IMG/VR virus record: IMGVR_UViG_3300034160_000082
Location: 1-31,933 of that record
Strand: one strand, 5' to 3'
Length of the DNA stretch: 31,933 bases
DNA from: a virus
In this document: piece after piece, positions 15,895 through 21,800 of the stretch
Layout: each line of letters begins with the position of its first letter
Numbering within the stretch: position 1 is the first letter of the stretch
Position numbers and translations under genes: made by a program
The notes under the pieces: model-generated
What the model was told of the DNA's origin: nothing
Database searches by the model: none
Seen by the model: the letters and a program-made list of their open reading frames with translations, nothing else

Positions 15895-17538
15895 CTAATA
15901 AGCCATCACAGTATCTTTAGGCTTCCACGTCGAAGCTTTGCCCATGCTGAAACTTGGCGTCAATGACTTGATTGATTTGCCTCGTGGAGGCATGAACGAC
16001 AGCACAAAGCTGTCCCACTCGTCAGGACTCGGCGATGACAACTTCTCCGCGAGGCTGTTGCCCGCGGCAAATCGTGCCCTGTACTGCTCTTTGGACTCAA
16101 TCAGCAGTGCACCGCCCTTATGCGAGTAATGGATTGCAGTTGCCTGCCGCAAGAACATTTGGGACTCAGGAATAATCGGCTCTTGCTCTGCAAGATAGGT
16201 CTTGGCCTGATCGTGCAGCCACGCACGCCAATTATAATGAGCACCATCGGCAAGCTTTGCGCCGGTGTGCACAGCCACAAGAATCGAAGCAAATGGCGAA
16301 TAGCGAAGTTGGTCTGCGCAGGAGATGCCTGGCCCGTCGTTCTCAAGGCAAATTAGCTCAAGTGGCCCAGACTTGAGCAGCTCTCTTGCAACATCCTGTA
16401 CTACTCTTGCAAGCTGAATCCCATCCATCTTTCCCATCGTGAGCACTGGCAGATTCAGTCGGCCGCGCCTACGCCACAGCTTGATCTTGTCGTTGCCCAT
16501 TCCCGCGGCGTCGATACTGAGTCGCCATGCCACGTCAAATGGCAACTGCGTCTCTGACGCACGGCGCTTAAAAGCAGCCCTGATCGTGTCTGTGTCAACG
16601 AACTGCACCGCGGAGGCCGCGTCGTCGATCATCAGATATTGGGTCTTGAAAACCGCAGGCGATGCCTCGGCCTCTGTCTTGATATACCAGGGCTCTTGCT
16701 CAGGCGGCAATTCGGGATTCTGCCGCTTGCGAGGGTCCTCTTCCCACTGGAACACAAAGACCTGTGCTTCGGGCATTCGCTGCTCCAGCAGATAGAAATG
16801 GCTGGAGCGCCAACCCGAGGTAGGAATCGTACCACCGTAGATGCAGCATTCTGTGTTGGCGATCAGCGCGCTTTCGACATGCTGCGGATGTGCTAGTTCG
16901 CCAAACTCGTCAGGCATCGCAATCGTGGAGCGGCCACCACGGCCAATGTTGTCACCAATCTCGCCAATTAGTGTTGCACCGTTGTTCGGATTAACAACGA
17001 GAAAGTTTTTAGAGGCTCGCTCCCACTGCTCTGGCACGAATGGCTTTGGCAAATGCCGGATACCGGAGCGAATCTTCCAGAATAACGAGTCCGGATTGCC
17101 GTCACCCGCATCAACTTTCTCTTCCTTTTGAGAACCGTAGGTGATGACGCTGCCAGGGCGGGCAAGCCAAAGCAGGATGCCAATGAAGGCGTTGATCCAA
17201 GACATTCCCGCGTCACGATGCTTGCGACAGACGCCGCGCTGCTGGCGCACGAACCGTTGGTAGACCCAATCGACGTACTGAATTTGGCGCTCAGACAGAA
17301 TGAACGGGCGATACTGGAGTCGCAGGTCTGTCGCTCGAGGATCGTAAGTCACGCCCCAATCGCAAATGAACTCCGCCCAATGACCGTCCAAGTAGTATTG
17401 CAAAAGAGGTTCGAACGCGCCAGGCTTGTCCGCGAGCCTCGCTAAGTTTCGGGCGCGTGCCGCGAGGATCTTCTCGTAGGCGAGAAGTGGGTCTTTCCAG
17501 TCAAGTGCGTGGGAGAATTGGATGGCGCGGGTGGTCAC
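15895..17538 (-). CDS. terL: Terminase large subunit (547 aa)
   Basis: The start is GTG at 17538, overlapping the previous stop as GTGA. The ATPase half has a Walker A-like CRKHRDAGMSW at about 104-114 and a Walker B-like STIAMPDEFGEL at 204-215 with the catalytic Glu after Asp. The nuclease half has LSIDAAGMGNDKI (Asp343), ICLENDGPGI (Glu399/Asp401) and PDEWDSFVLSF (Asp506/509), the three acidic positions of an RNase H-fold terminase nuclease. It pumps DNA into the prohead through the portal and cuts concatemers. The Walker A lacks the usual GKS/T, as in several other phage terminases (a KxxRxxGxS form). Confidence 0.92.
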   Translation of the reverse strand: MTTRAIQFSHALDWKDPLLAYEKILAARARNLARLADKPGAFEPLLQYYLDGHWAEFICDWGVTYDPRATDLRLQYRPFILSERQIQYVDWVYQRFVRQQRGVCRKHRDAGMSWINAFIGILLWLARPGSVITYGSQKEEKVDAGDGNPDSLFWKIRSGIRHLPKPFVPEQWERASKNFLVVNPNNGATLIGEIGDNIGRGGRSTIAMPDEFGELAHPQHVESALIANTECCIYGGTIPTSGWRSSHFYLLEQRMPEAQVFVFQWEEDPRKRQNPELPPEQEPWYIKTEAEASPAVFKTQYLMIDDAASAVQFVDTDTIRAAFKRRASETQLPFDVAWRLSIDAAGMGNDKIKLWRRRGRLNLPVLTMGKMDGIQLARVVQDVARELLKSGPLELICLENDGPGISCADQLRYSPFASILVAVHTGAKLADGAHYNWRAWLHDQAKTYLAEQEPIIPESQMFLRQATAIHYSHKGGALLIESKEQYRARFAAGNSLAEKLSSPSPDEWDSFVLSFMPPRGKSIKSLTPSFSMGKASTWKPKDTVMAY

Positions 17539-17720
17539 AGCAGAGCCTGTTCTTTATCTCTGCGGATCAATGCATTACAACTCTCATGCCCATAGATACA
17601 CTTATCAGGCATTCCAGCTTGAAAGCTTGCTCCACAATCTGGACAAAACCAAGGTACCTCACCCCGAGCTGCACTTAGCATATACTCTTGGGTTTCTTTG
17701 TCAAGTTGGGTAGTATCCAT
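17535..17720 (-). CDS. Small zinc-binding protein (61 aa) between terminase genes
   Basis: ATG at 17720 shares bases with the TAA of the terminase-small-like gene (TAATG). The stop overlaps the terL GTG (GTGA). 61 residues. Residues 26-29 form CPDC and a second cluster, CIYGHESC, has Cys-Ile-Tyr-Gly-His spacing. Together they give a plausible zinc ribbon (CxxC...CxxxHxxxC). A small zinc ribbon between the two terminase genes could act in packaging-site recognition or regulation, but this is inference. No known family is recognised. Confidence 0.65.
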   Translation of the reverse strand: MDTTQLDKETQEYMLSAARGEVPWFCPDCGASFQAGMPDKCIYGHESCNALIRRDKEQALL

Positions 17721-18496
17721 TATTGCTCGCCTCCGCGGGCTTCGCCCGCGAGTAGTTCTTCTGGCAGCCCAAACACCCCATCTTCCCCTACAACCAACTC
17801 CACAGCATTTGACACATCCTGGAAAGTTGGCTCTGCAATAAGCTGATTATAGGCATCCATCGGACTCAGTTCGCGACCGCGATCTGCTCGCTTCTCCATT
17901 CCCGACAATGTAACGAGCACTTCGTGCGGTGCAGGGGCGAATGCCCGCGTAGCAATCTGCTCAGGACTTTCAAGCGCGTCAAACTGTGGCAGCGTCTTGA
18001 GCAACTCCAACGCAACTTTGTTGCCCTCAAATGCCGCGCGCTCATAATAGCTTTGCACTGCACTAAGCGTGCGCGAGATGTGTCGCATCCGCACCGGCCC
18101 TTTACGCCGCGCATCGTTCACCATCTGCACAATGGAACTGTAGCCCGCGGCACAGGCAACGTCGGTCAGCGTCGGCACAATGTTATGCTCGAAAGCATCG
18201 CGGAAGATCGCGTTCAGTCGAATCGAAATGTCTTGATCATCAGCCTCTGTAGCGGGCTCATAGCTAAGCGGCTCCCGCAGCCAAGCTGCTCTTCGTGGCG
18301 AGTCCTCACAAACCTTTACAAATACACCAGCATCAGACCGCCATGATGGAAGTCTTCCAGCGCGTGCATCGACGAGGGAGTTGTCAACCGACGACAAATT
18401 TGAATACACGGAATCGGGCCAAGCACCCGTTGGTACTTTGACCACTGTGCCGAACAATCGGCCTGCGTCAGCTTCACTTCGATTAGAAGAAGGCAT
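17720..18496 (-). CDS. Terminase small subunit-like protein (258 aa)
   Basis: ATG at 18496; a GTG at 18409 is an alternative start. The ATG start makes a 181-base overlap with the nuclease gene. From about residue 80 the protein is helical, with a possible helix-turn-helix (VPTLTDVACAAGYSSIVQMV) followed by RTLSAVQSYYERAAFEGNKV. This is the usual order of a DNA-binding head and oligomer helices in small terminases. It sits directly before the zinc protein and terL. It would recognise the packaging site. The identification is by layout and position. The end is Gly/Glu-rich and its DNA contains a perfect GC hairpin (17734-17750). Confidence 0.65.
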   Translation of the reverse strand: MPSSNRSEADAGRLFGTVVKVPTGAWPDSVYSNLSSVDNSLVDARAGRLPSWRSDAGVFVKVCEDSPRRAAWLREPLSYEPATEADDQDISIRLNAIFRDAFEHNIVPTLTDVACAAGYSSIVQMVNDARRKGPVRMRHISRTLSAVQSYYERAAFEGNKVALELLKTLPQFDALESPEQIATRAFAPAPHEVLVTLSGMEKRADRGRELSPMDAYNQLIAEPTFQDVSNAVELVVGEDGVFGLPEELLAGEARGGEQ

Positions 18497-18711
18497 CCCG
18501 AGGGGCTCTCAATCAGGAAGTCTGGCTGGCACGGGCCAGGAAACCAAGGCCCTGAGTGCAGCTTCCATCCTATTGATCTTGTCCATGTCTCGAGATATCG
18601 ACCTACTCGGGCCTGGTAACGGAGTCCAACACGCTGGGCCGCGGTAAGTTGCTGCGGAGCAAAGCATGGCACCGGAATTGTCCATTGGCCGTTCAGGCAA
18701 ACAGGCGTCAT
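18316..18711 (-). CDS. PD-(D/E)xK-type nuclease (131 aa)
   Basis: ATG at 18711 overlaps the stop of the 68-aa gene as ATGA. 131 residues. The core is classical: an N-terminal helix (RVGLRYQARVGRYLETW), then CQPDFLI with Pro63-Asp64, then LLLIEVKLT with Glu78-Val-Lys80, then a helix and strand (SAQWSKYQRVL, PCIQICRRL). This matches the small restriction-endonuclease-like fold used by phage resolvases and nucleases. Lying directly upstream of the terminase genes, it may process DNA junctions before packaging. The substrate cannot be deduced. Its last 60 codons overlap the next gene in another frame. Confidence 0.75.
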   Translation of the reverse strand: MTPVCLNGQWTIPVPCFAPQQLTAAQRVGLRYQARVGRYLETWTRSIGWKLHSGPWFPGPCQPDFLIESPSGCLLLIEVKLTQADCSAQWSKYQRVLGPIPCIQICRRLTTPSSMHALEDFHHGGLMLVYL

Positions 18712-18914
18712 TGTTCATTCAACACTCGATTACGCTTCCTAACCCGATTGATAGTGGTGTCAAGACCTGGCTGCTGAGACTCACGAGGTGCAACTTTCAC
18801 AGGTTGTTGCTCTAGCCCTGAAAGCCCCGGTAGCTCCAGCACACGCCTAGTTTCTGCACGTGTGCGTTCCAGATTAGCAATCGCCTCTGCTAGAGTTGGC
18901 TTACGCTCCGGCAT
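18708..18914 (-). CDS. Small hypothetical protein (68 aa)
   Basis: ATG at 18914, starting 14 bases inside the holin candidate and ending as ATGA with the nuclease gene. 68 residues, with an N-terminal helix (TLAEAIANLERTRAETRRVL), a Pro/Gln-rich linker, and a basic end (INRVRKRNRVLNEQ). It has no membrane segment or lipobox, so a spanin role is unlikely despite its place after the holin. Function unknown. Confidence 0.6.
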   Translation of the reverse strand: MPERKPTLAEAIANLERTRAETRRVLELPGLSGLEQQPVKVAPRESQQPGLDTTINRVRKRNRVLNEQ

Positions 18915-19146
18915 TCTCTACCACCTTGATGTCCTGACGCCGCAGCGTTGCAATCAGCACTGTTGCGTTGCCCGCGGCAACAGCCAGAGCGTTGATCCAT
19001 TCAGAAGCCGTCTCGGGAGGAATGCCGATCAGGTACAATGAGAAGAACACGAAGGTGAGTGCCCAACCCCAGAAAGTTACTGATTCCCAAATAGGTTTCG
19101 CATTCGGACCAGACGAAACGATCTCTTCCCACAGGTTCTTAAGCAT
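18901..19146 (-). CDS. Holin candidate with two membrane segments (81 aa)
   Basis: I chose ATG at 19146, which overlaps the endolysin stop by eight bases. 81 residues. Residues about 24-41 (TFWGWALTFVFFSLYLIG) and about 50-68 (WINALAVAAGNATVLIATL) form two hydrophobic segments, followed by a basic end (LRRQDIKVVENAGA). Size, two spans, charged C-terminus and the endolysin gene directly upstream are typical of a class II holin, which opens the inner membrane at the time of lysis. A longer frame exists upstream, but it lies inside the endolysin gene. Confidence 0.75.
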   Translation of the reverse strand: MLKNLWEEIVSSGPNAKPIWESVTFWGWALTFVFFSLYLIGIPPETASEWINALAVAAGNATVLIATLRRQDIKVVENAGA

Positions 19147-19675
19147 TTGAATTCTCCAAACAGTGTTGAAATTTGATCGCATAGCCAGCGATAAGTTCTG
19201 CTTTGTCGAGGCCATTGATTACGAGCCGTGCTCTGCGATAGTCGGTACTTGCGCCGATGTAGTCAGCAAGCCGCACACCTGTAAACCACCCCTGCTGCAT
19301 TCCGCGAACCATCACCTTATAGGCAATTACTGGCTGCATTGCTACGTCGGGATCAGTTGTCAGGTCAAGCCCGAGTTGCGCCCCCGCTAACTTGTAGTTT
19401 CGCTCCCAAGTCAGTTGCACAAAGCCGCGGCCATACCAAGGCCAGTAACGCAGGTTGCGCTTGCGCCATGCTTCGCTAAGCCAAAAGGCTTCGCGGACTG
19501 GCAAGTAGGTCTCTGCGGTCTCATGCTTGACAGTCGCTAGCATGTATGCTGTGTGCCGCGCATCAATGTGCTCGCTGGTGAGCCAACTAAATAGTTGCTC
19601 CAGTGGCCCGACCTGCTCGGGCTCAAGCGTGCCAAAAGCTTGCCTGTATGCGGTGAAGAACTTGCGAGGACTCAT
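19139..19675 (-). CDS. GH19-type endolysin (178 aa)
   Basis: ATG at 19675 overlaps the previous stop as ATGA. 178 residues, one catalytic domain without a binding module. The GH19/chitinase-like fold is shown by AYMLATVKHETAETYLPVRE with the likely catalytic Glu52 in KHET, and by the family signature YGRGFVQLTWERNY at 81-94. Further signs are DPDVAMQPVIAYKVMVRGM and a helical end. It hydrolyses cell-wall glycan during lysis. There is no signal peptide or N-terminal anchor, so it should need the holin to reach the wall. The adjacent holin candidate agrees with this. Confidence 0.88.
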   Translation of the reverse strand: MSPRKFFTAYRQAFGTLEPEQVGPLEQLFSWLTSEHIDARHTAYMLATVKHETAETYLPVREAFWLSEAWRKRNLRYWPWYGRGFVQLTWERNYKLAGAQLGLDLTTDPDVAMQPVIAYKVMVRGMQQGWFTGVRLADYIGASTDYRRARLVINGLDKAELIAGYAIKFQHCLENSNA

Positions 19676-19869
19676 GGGTAAAGTCCCAGAAGACCTATCG
19701 GGTCAAGTTGCTCATTGGTAGGCTCCTCTGTCCGCTGCGGGACTTCGTCCCGCTTGCCGTGCTGCATCTCCCATGCAGGTGAACCGCGCAGGGTTTCGTC
19801 CTGCGCGGCCGCGGCCCAACGGAGCTTGGCTTCAGCGAGGCTCACTTGGGCGCCCCAAAACCAATAGCT
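19672..19869 (-). CDS. Small hypothetical protein (65 aa)
   Basis: I chose ATG at 19869, which has GAGG just upstream, over the ATG at 19902 without one. The stop overlaps the endolysin start as ATGA. 65 residues starting MSYWFWGAQVSLAEAKLRWA, with a Glu/Gln/Thr-rich C-terminal half ending LLGLYP. The DNA contains two GC-rich hairpins with TTC-type loops (19737-19753 and 19784-19808), which may shape the composition. No function can be assigned. Confidence 0.6.
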   Translation of the reverse strand, partial: SYWFWGAQVSLAEAKLRWAAAAQDETLRGSPAWEMQHGKRDEVPQRTEEPTNEQLDPIGLLGLYP

Positions 19870-20047
19870 CATCCACCTCAGGCAGCTGTTTGTTGCGCTC
19901 ATGCAGTATCATCAACACTTGCGCCGTGTTCACCGCGGCCTGCGTATACTGCATTGCTTGCGTCGCTGATGGGTTGTCCAACGCAGCACCTAACAGCCAC
20001 GATAACGTTGTTTCGGCCTTGGTAACGATGTTTGTTTGCTCAGTCAT
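19832..20047 (-). CDS. First late-strand gene, hypothetical (71 aa)
   Basis: ATG at 20047 with GGAG nine bases upstream is preferred over a GTG at 20062 that lies on the ribosome binding site. 71 residues, helical throughout (ETTLSWLLGAALDNPSATQA, AVNTAQVLMILHERNKQLPE). No family is recognised. It is the first gene of the minus-strand operon after the divergent region and overlaps the next gene by 38 bases. Confidence 0.65.
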   Translation of the reverse strand: MTEQTNIVTKAETTLSWLLGAALDNPSATQAMQYTQAAVNTAQVLMILHERNKQLPEVDELLVLGRPSEPR

Positions 20048-20359
20048 GGGTTCTAGCTCCACGATTGCCGCACCGGGATGGGCGGCCTACCTGGAGCCTA
20101 GCATAGTGTCGGGTTGGAGTCAAGCTCCTAGCAGGTCCGGCGCTTTCGACCCTTGGGCACCCGTTGGGTGGCCCTGGGTGGCGTTCCGCGGGGCCGTGGT
20201 GGCCACCATGGGTTGCCCTGGTAGGGTCCTAGCCACAAGGCGGCGAGGCGGCTACGGGGCTCCTACGCGCTGGCCCCATAGAGATGGTGTACCTATAAGA
20301 CTGTCAGCGCGTGGTATTAGGAAGACCATGATGACTGTGTGGTTTTTATTGCGGGGTAT

Positions 20360-20365
20360 ATTATA
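20360..20365 (-). promoter_or_regulatory. Possible late promoter -10 box
   Basis: A perfect TATAAT is present on the minus strand about 310 bases before the first late gene. The expected -35 position 16-18 bases upstream reads ACTATC or similar and does not match TTGACA. If real, it would need an activator. A second weak option lies at 20701-20729, with TTGACC, 17-bp spacing and TGC-TATTCG. Confidence 0.3.
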
Positions 20366-20442
20366 GTCTGCCACCACGGACCGATAGTAGCAGCCCAGCC
20401 GCAGTCGAAAGTACCCCCAGGCGAGACTCCCAGACTGCGAGA

Positions 20443-20458
20443 CCCCCCCCCCCCCCCC
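20443..20458. repeat. 16-base C homopolymer
   Basis: Sixteen consecutive C residues, preceded by the C-rich stretch GTACCCCCAGGCGAGACTCCC. Such a long mononucleotide run is rare in compact phage genomes and is prone to slippage. The exact count may vary between copies or be affected by sequencing. Confidence 0.85.
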
Positions 20459-20471
20459 GTCTGAGCGAGCC

Positions 20472-20687
20472 TTGGCACGCGGCTTGCACTCGCGCTCGCG
20501 CGCACGCGAGGAGCAAGGGCCATGCCAGGTGTTGGCACGAGCATTGCTATTCGCGCGAGGAGCAAGAAGAATGCCAACCTATGGACCATGCCTGGCATGA
20601 GGGTTGCTACGCGCGAGGAGCAACAAGTGGGCCAGAGCATTGGCATAGCAATTGCTATTCGCGCGCCCGCGCCCGCTTCTTTAGGTG
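20472..20687. repeat. Tandem array of imperfect 60-bp repeats
   Basis: TTGGCA (CTGGCA in the third unit) starts units at 20472, 20532, 20592 and 20640, so the first three are exactly 60 bp apart and the last is 48 bp away. Each unit continues with a TTGC element about eight bases later. In the first three this is followed by CGCGAGGAGCAA. The first two end with ATGCCA, giving an inverted TTGGCA...TGCCAA pair within the unit. The last unit diverges after CGCGCG. The position between divergent operons suggests iterons, packaging or regulator sites. Confidence 0.7.
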
Positions 20688-20709
20688 GGCCGCCTGCGCG
20701 CGAATAGCA
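20653..20709. repeat. 14-bp perfect inverted repeat
   Basis: The arms TGCTATTCGCGCGC (20653-20666) and GCGCGCGAATAGCA (20696-20709) are perfect complements separated by 29 bases. The left arm is part of the last unit of the 60-bp repeat array, and the same TTGCTATTCGCGCG also occurs in unit 2. It can form a long stem in RNA or a cruciform in DNA just upstream of the early promoters. Confidence 0.75.
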
Positions 20710-20777
20710 CAAAGCGGGGCCGCGGTCAAATGAAATCTGGCAATGTTAAGGATAGCGAAAGATTCTTCGCGGGGCGC

Positions 20778-20806
20778 TTGACACCCCATCGGGCATGGCC
20801 TATAGT
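20778..20806 (+). promoter_or_regulatory. Early promoter P1 (sigma-70 type)
   Basis: TTGACA at 20778-20783 and TATAGT at 20801-20806 with an optimal 17-bp spacer. A small inverted repeat (GCGAA...TTCGC, 20756-20771) lies directly upstream of the -35 box. It is oriented towards the first early genes. Confidence 0.75.
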
Positions 20807-20867
20807 TTCACCATCAGATCACGGAACGAAATGGCGATCTAGGGACGGAAGAATCTAGCACGGAGGC

Positions 20868-20895
20868 TTGACAACCCAACCAAATAGGCTAAGAT
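20868..20895 (+). promoter_or_regulatory. Early promoter P2 (sigma-70 type)
   Basis: TTGACA at 20868-20873 and TAAGAT at 20890-20895, spacer 16. It shares the phrase CTTGACAACCC with P3. It lies about 30 bases upstream of the 20-aa reading frame. Confidence 0.6.
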
Positions 20896-20926
20896 GTAAC
20901 CAACAGAAACAAACCGAGAAAACAAA

Positions 20927-20989
20927 ATGCTCCTGATAGCACTACTGATAGGTGTGATTGCAATCATAACCGAGTGCCTTTGCGACTAA
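20927..20989 (+). CDS. Possible 20-aa hydrophobic peptide
   Basis: ATG at 20927 with CCGAGAAAA upstream, TAA at 20987-20989. The peptide reads MLLIALLIGVIAIITECLCD, a single hydrophobic helix followed by an acidic, Cys-containing end. It is the first frame after promoters P1 and P2 and lies 14 bases before the next gene. It could be a tiny membrane peptide, a leader peptide or chance. Confidence 0.4.
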   Translation: MLLIALLIGVIAIITECLCD

Positions 20990-21003
20990 CAAAGCGAGGT
21001 TTT

Positions 21004-21213
21004 ATGTACATACTCCGAATTGAACACCACATGGAACAATGGGATCGCCCCTTCGGCTATCGTGGGATGCCCATTGATGAGGCAATAAAGGAAGCCGAAA
21101 GCATCTTACGGCAATCCCGTATAGCTCGAAACGCTTCTGGTGCCAGGTTGTTTATGGCCATCGGAGAACAAGTAGCTTGTTGGGACTTAGGATTGTCCAC
21201 TACCTGCGCGTAG
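21004..21213 (+). CDS. Small early protein (69 aa)
   Basis: I chose ATG at 21004 because GCGAGG lies at the right distance upstream; an in-frame ATG 30 bases earlier has none. 69 residues starting MYILRIEHHMEQWDRPFGYR. The layout is beta-turn-helix: IEHHMEQWDRPFGYRGMPID, then EAIKEAESILRQSRI, then GARLFMAIGEQVACWDLG. This resembles small alpha/beta early phage proteins, but no family is recognised. It is the first convincing early gene, served by P1/P2, and is followed by a hairpin at 21222-21243. Confidence 0.65.
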   Translation: MYILRIEHHMEQWDRPFGYRGMPIDEAIKEAESILRQSRIARNASGARLFMAIGEQVACWDLGLSTTCA

Positions 21214-21221
21214 GCCCCATC

Positions 21222-21243
21222 GGCAAGGCCCTTAGGCTTTGCC
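21222..21243 (+). other. Intergenic RNA hairpin
   Basis: GGCAAGGCC-CTTA-GGCTTTGCC forms a nine-pair stem with one G-U pair and a four-base loop, nine bases after the first early gene. There is no T-run after it. It could be a factor-dependent terminator, a processing site or an mRNA end stabiliser. Confidence 0.55.
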
Positions 21244-21277
21244 AATGAGACTTGGAAAGGATCAGAACGAAAGATGC

Positions 21278-21305
21278 TTGACAACCCGCTAGGATGCGCT
21301 AGACT
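21278..21305 (+). promoter_or_regulatory. Early promoter P3 (sigma-70 type)
   Basis: TTGACA at 21278-21283 and TAGACT at 21300-21305, spacer 16. The upstream phrase GATGCTTGACAACCC matches the P2 context. Transcription from here would begin with the boxA-like leader. Confidence 0.6.
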
Positions 21306-21371
21306 GACAAGCAAGGATTAGATGAACGGACTCACAATGGGCAACCGATCATTAGGCTGCAAAAGTGGAAC

Positions 21372-21427
21372 GCGGGCAATCCTTTGAACCCGCAACGAGA
21401 CTGATCTTTAACAATTCGGTTGGGCAA
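21372..21427 (+). promoter_or_regulatory. rRNA-like antitermination leader (boxB-boxA-boxC-like)
   Basis: A stem GCGGG/CCCGC (21372-21376 and 21389-21393) is followed by TGATCTTTAACAATT at 21402-21416, then GGTTGGGCA at 21418-21426. The E. coli rRNA-operon boxA is TGCTCTTTAACAATT from memory, so 14 of 15 bases match. The order stem, boxA, GTGGG-like box is that of rRNA leaders rather than lambda nut sites. It lies about 90 bases after the P3 -10 box and before any gene. Role in NusB/NusE-dependent antitermination is inferred. Confidence 0.65.
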
Positions 21428-21482
21428 AAGGCGCAAGCCTACCAGGACCTACCTTAGCCTGGTGCAATAAGACCCAGGGTGA

Positions 21483-21528
21483 GCTAGTGGGCGCCTACCC
21501 ACTAGCAGTGTCATGGAGCGGTAGCTCC
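21483..21528 (+). other. Two hairpins before the 84-aa gene
   Basis: GCTAGTGGG and CCCACTAGC (21483-21491, 21498-21506) form a nine-pair stem with a CGCCTA loop. GGAGC-GGTA-GCTCC (21515-21528) forms a second, short stem directly before the ribosome binding site AAGGA. A weaker ACCAGG/CCTGGT pair lies at 21441-21463. No T-run follows. Confidence 0.55.
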
Positions 21529-21539
21529 CGGATGAAGGA

Positions 21540-21794
21540 ATGACCAATGCGCAGGAACGCGCCAGGCTTGTTATCCGTTGCAACCAAACGGAGAACATGA
21601 TGAGAACATTTTACGAGCGTGCCAGACGAGAAAACTGGCATGATGCCTGCAAGTGCGTGCAAGCCTCTAAGTTTGGGGAATACCGCGAAAGCGAAATACC
21701 CGAACCAACTGGAGAACCCATGAATGAGTATGCGGGTTATTTGATCCAGTGGGATTGGCACAACAGCGTCTTTATAATCTGGAAACCGCTCTAG
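21540..21794 (+). CDS. Small early protein (84 aa)
   Basis: ATG at 21540 directly after GATGAAGGA, a close ribosome binding site. 84 residues. A basic helical N-terminus with two Cys (MTNAQERARLVIRCNQTENM), further Cys (DACKCVQASKFGEYRESEIP) and a beta-like end with aromatic residues (YAGYLIQWDWHNSVFIIW). No family is recognised. It is the first gene after the boxA-like leader. Confidence 0.65.
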   Translation: MTNAQERARLVIRCNQTENMMRTFYERARRENWHDACKCVQASKFGEYRESEIPEPTGEPMNEYAGYLIQWDWHNSVFIIWKPL

Positions 21795-21800
21795 TCTGCG

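Larger units (their letters stand above)
20048..20926. other. Divergent non-coding region between late and early operons
   Basis: About 880 bp without a convincing gene. It is GC-rich, with the possible late promoter near 20360, a 16-C tract at 20443-20458, four imperfect repeat units from 20472, a 14-bp inverted repeat at 20653-20709 and early promoters at 20778 and 20868. In 20063-20350 I see only short palindromes such as GGTGGCCACC and no clear gene. This is the switch region between the two transcription directions and may also hold an origin or packaging site. Confidence 0.7.

Noticed and set aside
19773-20366. 197-codon plus-strand frame running from late genes into the divergent region
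   Set aside because: It is antisense to two coupled late genes, has low-complexity Arg/Pro/Ser composition, and lacks a ribosome binding site.
20974-21003. Longer N-terminus for the 69-aa gene (start 30 bases upstream)
   Set aside because: That start overlaps the 20-aa frame and lacks a ribosome binding site. The ATG at 21004 has GAGG at good distance.
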